Positions 7,093 through 15,185 of a stretch of 64,000 nucleotides of DNA are shown piece by piece. The notes below the pieces were generated by a model that saw nothing but the letters and a program-made list of their open reading frames with translations, did not search any database and had not been told where the DNA came from. Source of the stretch: Bradyrhizobium sp. OK095 (lineage in GTDB: Bacteria; Pseudomonadota; Alphaproteobacteria; Rhizobiales; Xanthobacteraceae); NCBI RefSeq assembly GCF_900109945.1, contig NZ_FOBX01000008.1:124001-188000 (forward strand), in the 5' to 3' direction. Every line of letters starts with the position of its first letter. Position 1 is the stretch's first letter. The translations under genes were made by a program, and so were the position numbers.

Positions 7093-9156
7093 ATGAGCGG
7101 ACCATCTGAATTCAAGCCGAGCAATCCGGCCCTGCAATGGATCGAGCGACGTCTGCCGATCATGGGTCTCGTCCATTCCTCCTTCGTCGTCTATCCCACT
7201 CCGCGCAATCTGAACTATTGGTGGACCTTCGGCGCCATCCTCTCCTTCATGCTGGGGATGCAGATCCTGACCGGCGTGATCCTGGCGATGCACTACACGC
7301 CGCATGCCGATCTCGCCTTCAAATCGGTCGAGCTGCTGGTCCGTGACGTCAATTACGGCTGGCTGCTGCGCAACATGCACGCCTGCGGCGCGTCGATGTT
7401 CTTCTTCGCGGTCTACGTCCACATGCTGCGCGGCCTCTATTACGGCTCCTACAAGGAGCCGCGCGAGGTGCTCTGGATCCTCGGCGTCATCATCTACCTG
7501 CTGATGATGGCGACGGGCTTCATGGGCTACGTGCTGCCGTGGGGCCAGATGAGCTTCTGGGGCGCCACCGTCATCACCAATCTGTTCTCCGCCATTCCCT
7601 ATGTCGGCGAAAGCATCGTGACGCTGCTGTGGGGTGGCTTCTCCGTCGGCAATCCGACGCTGAACCGCTTCTTCTCGCTGCACTATCTGCTGCCGTTCCT
7701 GATCGCGGGCGTCGTCGTGCTGCACGTCTGGGCGCTGCATGTTGCCGGCCAGAACAATCCTGACGGCGTCGAGCCGAAGACGGAAAAGGACACGGTGCCG
7801 TTCACGCCGCACGCGACCATCAAGGATGGTTTCGGCGTCGCCTGCTTCATGCTGCTCTACGCCTGGTTCATCTTCTACATGCCAAACTATCTCGGCGACG
7901 CCGACAACTACATTCCGGCGAATCCGGGCGTGACGCCGCCGCACATCGTGCCGGAATGGTATTACCTGCCGTTCTACGCGATCCTGCGCTCGATCCCGAA
8001 CAAGCTCGCGGGCGTCATCGGGATGTTCTCGGCGATCATCATCCTGTGCTTCCTGCCCTGGCTGGACGCAGCGAAGACGAAGTCGTCGAAGTACCGGCCG
8101 CTGGCAAAACAGTTCTTCTGGATCTTCGTCGCGGTCTGCATCCTGCTCGGCTATCTCGGCGCGCAGCCGCCGGAGGGCATCTACGTGATCGCCGGCCGGG
8201 TCCTGACGTTCTGCTACTTCGCCTACTTCCTGATCGTGCTGCCGCTGCTCTCGCGCATCGAGACGCCGCGGCCGGTGCCGAACTCGATCTCGGAGGCGAT
8301 CCTTGCCAAGGGCGGCAAGGCTGCGGCCTCCATCGCGGTCGTGCTCGTCGCAGCCGGCGCGCTGTTCCTCGGTACGTTGCAGGATGCACGCGCCGAGGAA
8401 GGCGGCACCAAGCCGCCGGGCAACAAATGGTCGTTCGCCGGCCCTTTCGGCCATTATGATCGCGGCGCGCTCCAGCGCGGCCTCAAGGTCTACAAGGAAG
8501 TCTGCTCCAGCTGCCACGGCCTGTCCTACATCGCCTTCCGCAACCTCGCGGACGCCGGCGGACCCAGCTATTCGGTGGCACAGGCCGCAGCGTTCGCCTC
8601 CGACTACAAGATCAAGGACGGTCCGAACGACGCCGGCGACATGTTCGAGCGCCCGGGCCGGGTGGCCGACTACTTCCCCTCGCCATTTCCGAACGAGCAG
8701 GCAGCGCGTGCGGCGAACGGCGGGGCGGCACCGCCCGATCTGTCGCTGATCACCAAGGCGCGTTCCTATGGTCGCGGTTTCCCGATGTTCCTGGTCGACT
8801 TCTTCAGCCAGTACCAGGAGCAGGGCCCGGACTACGTCGCGGCGGTGCTCCAGGGTTTTGAGGAGAAGGTGCCGGAAGGCGTGACCATCCCCGAGGGCTC
8901 CTACTACAACAAGTACTTCCCGGGCCACGCCATCAAGATGCCGAAGCCGCTCAGCGACGGCCAGGTGACCTATGACGACGGCTCGCCGGCGACGGTCGCG
9001 CAGTACGCCAAGGACGTCACCACGTTCCTGATGTGGACCGCCGAGCCGCACATGGAAGCGCGCAAGCGCATGGGCTTCCAGGTGTTCATCTTCCTGATCA
9101 TCTTCGCGGGCCTGATGTACTTCACGAAGAAGAAGGTCTGGGCCAGCTCGCACTGA
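7093..9156 (+). CDS. fbcH: Fused cytochrome b / cytochrome c1 precursor FbcH
   Basis: One 687-residue frame encodes both remaining bc1 subunits. Residues 1 to about 410 are cytochrome b, with heme-ligand histidine pairs (NMHACG...YVHMLRG and LHYLLPF...HVWALH), the PEWY Qo-site motif (IVPEWYYLPFYA) and eight or so membrane helices. An internal signal sequence at about 412-434 ends in DARA, a signal-peptidase site after residue 434. Cytochrome c1 follows, with heme attachment CSSCHG at 471-475 and a C-terminal anchor (VFIFLIIFAGLMYF). In B. japonicum this polyprotein is cut into separate b and c1 proteins; the retained signal sequence fits that. A strong terminator follows at 9177. Confidence 0.98.
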   Translation: MSGPSEFKPSNPALQWIERRLPIMGLVHSSFVVYPTPRNLNYWWTFGAILSFMLGMQILTGVILAMHYTPHADLAFKSVELLVRDVNYGWLLRNMHACGASMFFFAVYVHMLRGLYYGSYKEPREVLWILGVIIYLLMMATGFMGYVLPWGQMSFWGATVITNLFSAIPYVGESIVTLLWGGFSVGNPTLNRFFSLHYLLPFLIAGVVVLHVWALHVAGQNNPDGVEPKTEKDTVPFTPHATIKDGFGVACFMLLYAWFIFYMPNYLGDADNYIPANPGVTPPHIVPEWYYLPFYAILRSIPNKLAGVIGMFSAIIILCFLPWLDAAKTKSSKYRPLAKQFFWIFVAVCILLGYLGAQPPEGIYVIAGRVLTFCYFAYFLIVLPLLSRIETPRPVPNSISEAILAKGGKAAASIAVVLVAAGALFLGTLQDARAEEGGTKPPGNKWSFAGPFGHYDRGALQRGLKVYKEVCSSCHGLSYIAFRNLADAGGPSYSVAQAAAFASDYKIKDGPNDAGDMFERPGRVADYFPSPFPNEQAARAANGGAAPPDLSLITKARSYGRGFPMFLVDFFSQYQEQGPDYVAAVLQGFEEKVPEGVTIPEGSYYNKYFPGHAIKMPKPLSDGQVTYDDGSPATVAQYAKDVTTFLMWTAEPHMEARKRMGFQVFIFLIIFAGLMYFTKKKVWASSH

Positions 9157-9176
9157 GCGGTGCAAGCCGAGACATG

Positions 9177-9203
9177 AAAAAGCCCCCGCAAGGGGGCTTT
9201 TTT
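9177..9203 (+). terminator. Rho-independent terminator of fbcFH
   Basis: AAAAAGCCCCC, a short GCA loop and GGGGGCTTTTTT form a perfect GC-rich stem with flanking A and T runs, 20 bases after the fbcH stop. Confidence 0.92.
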
Positions 9204-9301
9204 GTTGCACACGCGCGTGTGTTGTTTGGTGCGATTGCCTATTGCGCGCTCACCCGCCAAAATAGCGTCAACCACTCCCCAGAAACTCGTCGGAGGACAC
9301 C

Positions 9302-9976
9302 ATGGGAACCGTCATCACCTTCAAGCGCCCGGACGGCAAGGACGCCTCGGGCTATCTCGCCAACGCCGCGCGCGGCAATGCGCCTTGCGTGGTCGTGATC
9401 CAGGAATGGTGGGGGCTGTCGGACCAGATCAAGGGGATGTGCGACCGCTTTGCGCTGGCCGGTTTCGATGCGCTCGCGCCCGATCTCTACAAGGGCAAGG
9501 TGGTACCGTATCACGACACGGACGCGGCCGGCAAAGAGATGAACTCGCTCGACTTCATGGATGCCACCACGCAGACGGTGCGCGGCGCCACGCAATATCT
9601 GTCGCGCAACGGCGCCAAGGTCGGGCTGACAGGCTTCTGCCTCGGCGGCGCCGTCACCATCATCGGCTCGGTGCATGTGCCGGAGCTCGCGGCCGGCGTC
9701 GTGTTCTACGGCATTCCGCCGGAGCAGGCCGCCAAGCCCGCCGACGTCAAGATCCCGCTCCAGGCCCATTTCGCCAACAAGGACGATTGGTGCACGCCGG
9801 AGCTGGTCAACGGCTTCGAAAAGGCCATGAAGGCCGCCGGCAAGTCGCTGGAGCTGTTCCGCTATGACGCCGAGCACGCCTTCGTCAACGAGCAGCGCCA
9901 GGCCGTGCACGACCGCGAAGCCGCGGAGCTCGCCTGGGGCAGGGCGACGGAGTTTTTCCGGAAGCATTTGGGGTAG
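9302..9976 (+). CDS. Dienelactone hydrolase family protein
   Basis: A 224-residue alpha/beta hydrolase of the dienelactone hydrolase family. The expected Cys-Asp-His triad is present: the nucleophile Cys113 in GFCLGG, Asp in ANKDDW and His in AEHAFVN. The conserved N-terminal QEWWGL element is also there. Classical family members open the lactone ring in chloroaromatic degradation, but no such pathway genes are nearby, so the substrate is open. The ATG at 9302 is preceded by GGAGG. The small gene at 9981 follows with a four-base gap and is probably co-transcribed. Confidence 0.9.
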   Translation: MGTVITFKRPDGKDASGYLANAARGNAPCVVVIQEWWGLSDQIKGMCDRFALAGFDALAPDLYKGKVVPYHDTDAAGKEMNSLDFMDATTQTVRGATQYLSRNGAKVGLTGFCLGGAVTIIGSVHVPELAAGVVFYGIPPEQAAKPADVKIPLQAHFANKDDWCTPELVNGFEKAMKAAGKSLELFRYDAEHAFVNEQRQAVHDREAAELAWGRATEFFRKHLG

Positions 9977-9980
9977 GGCC

Positions 9981-10142
9981 GTGGCAGACCTATCCGAAGA
10001 TGAAAAGCGTCAGAAACGCGAGGTCTTCACGGTCCCGGATGAGCACCGGGCAGCCATTCTCGAAGGCCTCGCCCAAGCAGAGCGCGGCGAGTTCGCTAGT
10101 GATGCTGAGATGGCAGCCCTTTGGAAGCGCTGTGGCCTTTGA
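9981..10142 (+). CDS. Small antitoxin-like protein (53 residues)
   Basis: This short frame starts with GTG at 9981, four bases after the dienelactone hydrolase stop; a GGGTAGG sequence can serve as ribosome binding site. The product is highly charged, with the C-terminal pattern EGLAQAERGEFASDAEM then ALWKRCGL. This resembles the C-terminal toxin-binding half of ParD/CopG-like antitoxins (a GLAxAxxGxFxSDxEM pattern). No toxin gene follows; the next sequence is the trp leader. It may be an orphan antitoxin or an unrelated small regulator. A longer frame reaching back into the hydrolase gene has biased composition and is rejected. Confidence 0.6.
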   Translation: MADLSEDEKRQKREVFTVPDEHRAAILEGLAQAERGEFASDAEMAALWKRCGL

Positions 10143-10171
10143 CCCGTAGCCAGGATGGAGCCGGGCCACCC

Positions 10172-10201
10172 TTGACGCCGCCTCCCGGCCATGGTGAGTA
10201 T
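10172..10201 (+). promoter_or_regulatory. Probable trpL promoter, leaderless transcript
   Basis: TTGACG at 10172-10177 and GAGTAT at 10196-10201 are spaced 18 bases apart. A start about seven bases on would fall at the A of the trpL ATG (10208), giving a leaderless mRNA as reported for the rhizobial trp leader. Confidence 0.5.
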
Positions 10202-10207
10202 CCGCCC

Positions 10208-10255
10208 ATGAGCACCGCAGCCTGCCCATCCCGTCTTTGGTGGCGCACCTCCTAA
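10208..10255 (+). CDS. trpL: trp operon leader peptide TrpL
   Basis: The 15-residue peptide MSTAACPSRLWWRTS has tandem Trp codons at 10238-10243, three codons before the stop. It lies 115 bases upstream of trpE(G), inside a set of alternative RNA stems (see the attenuator entry). Ribosome stalling at these Trp codons when tryptophan is scarce would favour the antiterminator. No ribosome binding site is visible, consistent with leaderless translation. In Sinorhizobium the homologous peptide and its attenuated RNA also act in trans, which may apply here but cannot be seen in sequence. Confidence 0.9.
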   Translation: MSTAACPSRLWWRTS

Positions 10256-10330
10256 GAGGTGGCCGGTGCGATTTATTCTCCCAAAATCGTCTGAGGTCGC
10301 CTGCACAGTGCGGCGGCCTTATCGTTTGTC
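10208..10330 (+). promoter_or_regulatory. Tryptophan attenuator upstream of trpE(G)
   Basis: Three mutually exclusive stems can be drawn. Stem 1:2 pairs CACCTC (10246-10251, at the trpL stop) with GAGGTG (10256-10261). Stem 2:3, the antiterminator, pairs AGGUGGCC (10257-10264) with GGUCGCCU (10295-10302), reinforced by CGAUUU (10269-10274) with AAAUCG (10284-10289). Stem 3:4, the terminator, pairs AGGUCGCC (10294-10301) with GGCGGCCU (10112 bases into the block, 10312-10319), followed by a modest T-rich stretch. The released short RNA would correspond to rnTrpL. Confidence 0.88.
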
Positions 10331-10370
10331 CTGTGTGGCGTTCCCTCGGCAAGTTTCGTAAGAGGACGAC

Positions 10371-12536
10371 ATGAACAGGACAGTCTTTGCCCTCCCGGCC
10401 CGAAGCGATTATTTGACCCGCGGCGGTCTCGCGATCACGCGCGTGGCGGAGCAGTTTACCGGCGGCGCCAACCGGCTCGATGATCTCATCAACCTGCTCG
10501 ACCGCCGCCGCGGCGTGGTGCTGTCCTCGGGCACGACCGTGCCCGGCCGCTACGAGAGCTTCGACATCGGCTTCTCCGATCCGCCGCTCAAGCTCGAAAC
10601 CACTGGCGTCAATTTCAAGCTGGAAGCGCTGAATGCGCGCGGCGAGGTGCTGATCGCCTTCCTCGCCGACGTGCTGCGCGAGCCCTGCGTCGTGATCTCC
10701 GAGAAGACCGACACGCGCCTTGCCGGCCACATCATCCGCGGCGATGCGCCGATCGAGGAAGACCAGCGGACGCGCCGTGCCAGCGTGATGTCGCTGGTGC
10801 GCGATCTCGTCGCCGCTTTCTCCGCCAATGACGATGGGCTGCTCGGCCTGTTCGGCGCCTTCGCCTATGACCTCGTGTTCCAGATCGAGGACATCGTGCA
10901 GAAGCGCGCGCGAGAGAGCGATCAACGCGACATCGTGCTCTATGTGCCCGATCGTCTGCTCGCCTATGACCGCGCCACCGGCCGCGGCGTGGTGCTCACC
11001 TACGATTTCGCCTGGAAGGGCCGATCCACCGCAGGCCTGCCGCACGAGAACGCCGAGAGCCCGTACCAGAAGACGCCGCGCCAGGGCTTTGCCGATCACG
11101 CGCCCGGTGAATATCAGGCGACGGTCGAGACCGCGCGCGCGGCCTTCGCGCGTGGTGATCTCTTTGAGGCCGTGCCGGGGCAACTGTTCGCCGAGCCCTG
11201 CGAGCGCTCGCCGGCCGAAGTGTTCCAGCGCCTCTGCGTCATCAACCCGTCGCCCTACGGCGCGCTGATGAATCTCGGCGACGGCGAGTTTCTCGTCTCG
11301 GCCTCGCCGGAGATGTTCGTGCGCTCCGACGGGCGCCGCGTCGAGACCTGTCCGATCTCGGGCACGATCGCGCGCGGCACCGATGCGATCGGCGACGCCG
11401 AGCAGATCCGCCAGCTCCTGAACTCGGAGAAGGACGAGTTCGAGCTCAACATGTGCACCGACGTCGACCGCAACGACAAGGCGCGCGTCTGCGTTCCCGG
11501 CACGATCAAGGTCTTGGCGCGCCGGCAGATCGAGACCTACTCAAAGCTGTTCCACACCGTCGACCATGTCGAGGGCATGCTGCGCCCGGGCTTCGACGCG
11601 CTCGATGCGTTTCTCACTCACGCTTGGGCCGTCACCGTGACAGGCGCACCAAAGCTCTGGGCGATGCAGTTCGTCGAGGATCACGAACGCTCGCCGCGCC
11701 GTTGGTATGCGGGTGCGATCGGCGCGGTGAACTTTGACGGCAGCATCAACACCGGCCTCACCATCCGTACCATCCGCATGAAGGATGGCCTCGCCGAAGT
11801 GCGCGTCGGCGCCACCTGCCTGTTCGATTCAGATCCCGCCGCCGAAGACCGCGAGTGTCAGGTCAAGGCTGCCGCGCTGTTCCAGGCGTTGCGCGGCGAT
11901 CCGCCAAAGCCGCTGTCGACCTTCGCACCCGATGCGACCGGCTCGGGCAAGCAGGTGCTGCTGATCGATCACGACGACAGCTTTGTGCACATGCTCGCCG
12001 ATTATTTCCGCCAGGTCGGCGCCGACGTCACCGTGGTCCGCCACGTGCATGCGCTCGACATGCTCAAGCGAAAAAAATGGGACTTGCTGGTGCTGTCGCC
12101 CGGCCCGGGGCGCCCGGAGGATTTCGGGATCAAGAAGACGATCGACGCGGCGCTGGAGAAGAAGCTGCCCGTGTTCGGCGTCTGCCTCGGTGTGCAGGCG
12201 ATCGGCGAATATTTTGGCGGCGAGCTCGGCCAGCTCACCCATCCCGCCCATGGTCGGCCTTCGCGGGTGCAGGTCCGCGGCGGACGGCTGATGCGCAATC
12301 TGCCGAACGAGATCGTCATCGGCCGCTATCACTCGCTCTTCGTCGAGCGCGACAGCATGCCGGAGGTTCTGTCTGTTACGGCCAGCACCGAGGACGGCGT
12401 CGCCATGGCGCTCGAGCACAAGACCCTGCCCGTCGCCGGCGTGCAATTCCATCCGGAATCGCTGATGTCGCTGGGCAACGAGGTGGGTCTGCGTATTGTA
12501 GAAAACGCCTTCCGGCTGGATGCGCGCGTTGATTGA
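10371..12536 (+). CDS. trpE(G): Fused anthranilate synthase TrpE(G)
   Basis: A 721-residue fusion of both anthranilate synthase components, as in rhizobia. Residues 1 to about 510 are the TrpE chorismate-binding part (SPSPYGALMN-type and ISGTIARGTD, DRNDKARVC, GAVNFDGSINTGLTIRT motifs). Residues from about 525 are the TrpG glutamine amidotransferase, with DHDDSFVHMLADYFR, LSPGPGRP, the nucleophile Cys605 in GVCLGVQAI and the His-Glu pair in QFHPESLMS. It catalyses chorismate plus glutamine to anthranilate, the first step of tryptophan synthesis. Expression is controlled by the trpL attenuator. The ATG is preceded by AAGAGGA. apt follows after nine bases. Confidence 0.98.
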   Translation: MNRTVFALPARSDYLTRGGLAITRVAEQFTGGANRLDDLINLLDRRRGVVLSSGTTVPGRYESFDIGFSDPPLKLETTGVNFKLEALNARGEVLIAFLADVLREPCVVISEKTDTRLAGHIIRGDAPIEEDQRTRRASVMSLVRDLVAAFSANDDGLLGLFGAFAYDLVFQIEDIVQKRARESDQRDIVLYVPDRLLAYDRATGRGVVLTYDFAWKGRSTAGLPHENAESPYQKTPRQGFADHAPGEYQATVETARAAFARGDLFEAVPGQLFAEPCERSPAEVFQRLCVINPSPYGALMNLGDGEFLVSASPEMFVRSDGRRVETCPISGTIARGTDAIGDAEQIRQLLNSEKDEFELNMCTDVDRNDKARVCVPGTIKVLARRQIETYSKLFHTVDHVEGMLRPGFDALDAFLTHAWAVTVTGAPKLWAMQFVEDHERSPRRWYAGAIGAVNFDGSINTGLTIRTIRMKDGLAEVRVGATCLFDSDPAAEDRECQVKAAALFQALRGDPPKPLSTFAPDATGSGKQVLLIDHDDSFVHMLADYFRQVGADVTVVRHVHALDMLKRKKWDLLVLSPGPGRPEDFGIKKTIDAALEKKLPVFGVCLGVQAIGEYFGGELGQLTHPAHGRPSRVQVRGGRLMRNLPNEIVIGRYHSLFVERDSMPEVLSVTASTEDGVAMALEHKTLPVAGVQFHPESLMSLGNEVGLRIVENAFRLDARVD

Positions 12537-12545
12537 GAGGCACCG

Positions 12546-13085
<540 letters not shown>

Positions 13086-13090
13086 GCGCG

Positions 13091-13423
13091 TCAGATCGCC
13101 TCGGCCTTCAGTTCAGCCCGCCAATGCAGGACGCGCTCCTTCAGGAGCGCGTTCCTGACATAGGCGGTCTCCTCATCCTCCAGACGTTCGCATTCGCCAA
13201 ACGTCAGGCCTGCCTCGCCATGCGCGTTCCAGGCGGCCTGAAGGCTGCGGCAGGTGTGGCTGCCCTGGCGCAGCGAGAACCAGATGCGGTTCTGGATCGT
13301 CTCGAGGTTAGGCGCCTGACCGACCCAGGCCTCGCCCGAGGCCGTGCAGCGGACGACGTAGATGCCTGCGATGGTTTTCCGCTCCTTGTAGGCGGCGGTC
13401 GCTGCTTTCCGGTCGATGGTCAC
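13091..13423 (-). CDS. GIY-YIG nuclease family protein
   Basis: A 110-residue protein whose N-terminal half carries a diverged GIY-YIG signature: AGIYVVRC, then EAWVGQAPNL and IQNRIWFSLRQGSH. The YIG element reads WVG. Single-domain GIY-YIG proteins are common in alphaproteobacteria; nuclease activity has rarely been shown, so only family assignment is safe. The start is GTG at 13423, with no strong ribosome binding site. It lies between apt (convergent) and the ATPase pair on the same strand, from which it is separated by an AT-rich palindrome (TAAAATATTTTA at 13502-13513). Confidence 0.75.
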   Translation of the reverse strand: MTIDRKAATAAYKERKTIAGIYVVRCTASGEAWVGQAPNLETIQNRIWFSLRQGSHTCRSLQAAWNAHGEAGLTFGECERLEDEETAYVRNALLKERVLHWRAELKAEAI

Positions 13424-13510
13424 GAGGAGGGGCCTTGCTGAGGGACGCTGTTGCGAAAACTCAGTAACGGCAGTGGGGGCCTCAGGTCAATATTATCCGG
13501 GTAAAATATT

Positions 13511-14179
13511 TTACGACCGCTGCAAAATCAGGCTGAGCTCGAGCTCGCGGAAGGCGAGATAATTTCGCCGGATCCACTGATGCAGCTCGGTGGACGAGTC
13601 TTTCTCCTGACGGAGGTAGCCGGTGAAGGAGAAGTTCTGCCGATCGACATAGGTCTTCAGGAAGCCGGGCAGCGCCGGCAGGCGGAACACCCGCCCAGCC
13701 GCCATCGCGGCCGGAAGCTCGCCGCGGACGATGTGCTCGTTGTCCACCGTGATCAGGTTCATCCGCGGGATCTGGTCCCGCAGCATCTCATGGGCGCGGG
13801 CCGAGACGCGGTCGGTGTCGGCGACGAACATGATCATCGGCGCGACGTGTCGGCGTGCCGCTTCCTTCAGCAGGCCGATCTCGTCGGTCATCTTGAAGAA
13901 CTCGTCGAAGGCGTGGAAGCCGAGGTCGATCACCTTGGCAAGGCCGTCATCGACGATGACGCGGTCCATCAGCTGCATCTTGCCGTAGGTGTCGATCACG
14001 TCGGCGGTTTCCGTGATCTTCGGCAAATAGTCGAGCAGCGATGGCTCCTTCAGATTGACGTCGAAGGCCGTGACGTTGCCGTTCTTCAGCAGCAAAAATT
14101 CGCTCAATAGCCGCGCCAGCAGGGTCTTGCCGACCTGCGGGCGGGGCGAGCAGATGATGTAGAGGGGTGTCGCGGGCAT
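13511..14179 (-). CDS. P-loop ATPase with atypical Walker A motif, function unknown
   Basis: A 222-residue protein beginning with a P-loop segment IICSPRPQVGKTLLARLL. The GKT core is intact, but the usual KGG of ParA/MinD proteins reads RPQ, placing Arg where the signature Lys sits. FDVNLKEPSLLDYLP resembles the switch I region of SIMIBI ATPases, and VIDLGFHAFDEF a Walker B-like strand. It has no recognisable DNA-binding domain. The ATG at 14179 follows a GTG that could also serve. The gene is 59 bases downstream of another ParA-like ATPase, so the two are probably co-expressed and may act as partners. I do not recognise a named family. Confidence 0.7.
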   Translation of the reverse strand: MPATPLYIICSPRPQVGKTLLARLLSEFLLLKNGNVTAFDVNLKEPSLLDYLPKITETADVIDTYGKMQLMDRVIVDDGLAKVIDLGFHAFDEFFKMTDEIGLLKEAARRHVAPMIMFVADTDRVSARAHEMLRDQIPRMNLITVDNEHIVRGELPAAMAAGRVFRLPALPGFLKTYVDRQNFSFTGYLRQEKDSSTELHQWIRRNYLAFRELELSLILQRS

Positions 14180-14241
14180 CACGAACTATTATCTGAGCGA
14201 ACTTACCGCCCAATCCAGCCGTATCCGCCCGGACTGCGCAA

Positions 14242-14991
14242 CTATTTTTCGCTGCGGGTGGTGGGCTTGGAGCCGACGATGTCGGTCAGGCGGATGCGGT
14301 CAAACTCGCTCCAGACATTCGCCAGCCAGTGCCGGACATAACCGCGCAGCACGAACGAATAGTTCGCGGCTTCGTCGTGGATACCCTTGTTGGCGACGAA
14401 TTTCAGGAACGGGACGGAGGACACCTCGACCTGCTCATAGGCCATTTCGTTGAGCTTGGGGATCGTCAGCTCGGTCGCGTCCTTGATGCGGTTGAAATAC
14501 GATTGGTAAGTCGCCTGGTCCCATTGGAAGAACTGGGTGTCGTTGATGAAGTTCTTCACCAGGAAATATTTTGCGCCGCCCATGAAGCCTGCGGTCTCGG
14601 CGATTTCGTCCAGCGAGGCGATCGAGGGTCCGAGGATGTGGAACACCGCGAAGGTGATCTGGCCGGCCTTGGCGGCGTCCAGGAAGCCGATGTCGCGCAG
14701 AGAGGCCAGAGCCGGTGAGAGCAGGCCGGCGCGAACGTCGATCACGGTCACCGACGGGCTCGAGGCGTTGAGCGTGTCGAAGATCTTCATCTGATCGGCC
14801 GTCGTCGTCATGTCGACGATCTCGGTGATGTCAGGGTGGAAGCGCTTCAGCGTTCCACGCGGCGACTCCGTGTCGAAGGCGCGGGTCGGCACGTTGTTGG
14901 CGGAGAAATAATCGAGCAGGGTGCGCGAGACCGTGGTCTTGCCGACCCCGCCCTTGTCCGCGCCCACCACAACCACTGCCGGCTTTGCCAT
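14242..14991 (-). CDS. ParA/MinD-like SIMIBI ATPase
   Basis: A 249-residue ATPase with a canonical deviant Walker A motif, GADKGGVGKTTVSRTLLDYF, at residues 10-29, and FDTESPRGTLKRF in place of the usual switch I. VTVIDVRAGLL is the Walker B strand. It lacks an N-terminal helix-turn-helix, has no adjacent parB and no parS-like cluster, so classical chromosome or plasmid partition is unlikely. It is upstream of, and probably co-transcribed with, the second ATPase. The pair may position or load a cellular component, but no target is visible. The gap upstream to the M48 gene (14992-15185) holds no gene. Confidence 0.82.
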   Translation of the reverse strand: MAKPAVVVVGADKGGVGKTTVSRTLLDYFSANNVPTRAFDTESPRGTLKRFHPDITEIVDMTTTADQMKIFDTLNASSPSVTVIDVRAGLLSPALASLRDIGFLDAAKAGQITFAVFHILGPSIASLDEIAETAGFMGGAKYFLVKNFINDTQFFQWDQATYQSYFNRIKDATELTIPKLNEMAYEQVEVSSVPFLKFVANKGIHDEAANYSFVLRGYVRHWLANVWSEFDRIRLTDIVGSKPTTRSEK

Positions 14992-15185
14992 TGCTGTCCC
15001 CTAACGCGCCCTCCGATTGCTGGTCGCAACCGGCCGGGGCCCAAATCGATGTCCCGAGTCTGCTGTTGGGCGCGAACATGGCAGAAACAAGGGAGAATTC
15101 AAATCTCTGGCACTCGGGTGCGGCAATTCCCGGAGTTTTTCCCAAGCGTCCCGAAACCTGCCGCACGTGGCAGCAAATTACGCCG

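Noticed and set aside
7072..9210. A 712-codon open frame on the strand opposite fbcH
   Set aside because: It mirrors a highly conserved gene and its product is a His/Arg/Asp-rich sequence without domains. Long antisense frames are expected from GC-rich codon use.
13502..13513. TAAAATATTTTA palindrome as an operator
   Set aside because: It overlaps the stop codon of the ATPase gene and is a low-complexity AT tract; more likely part of a gene-end hairpin.
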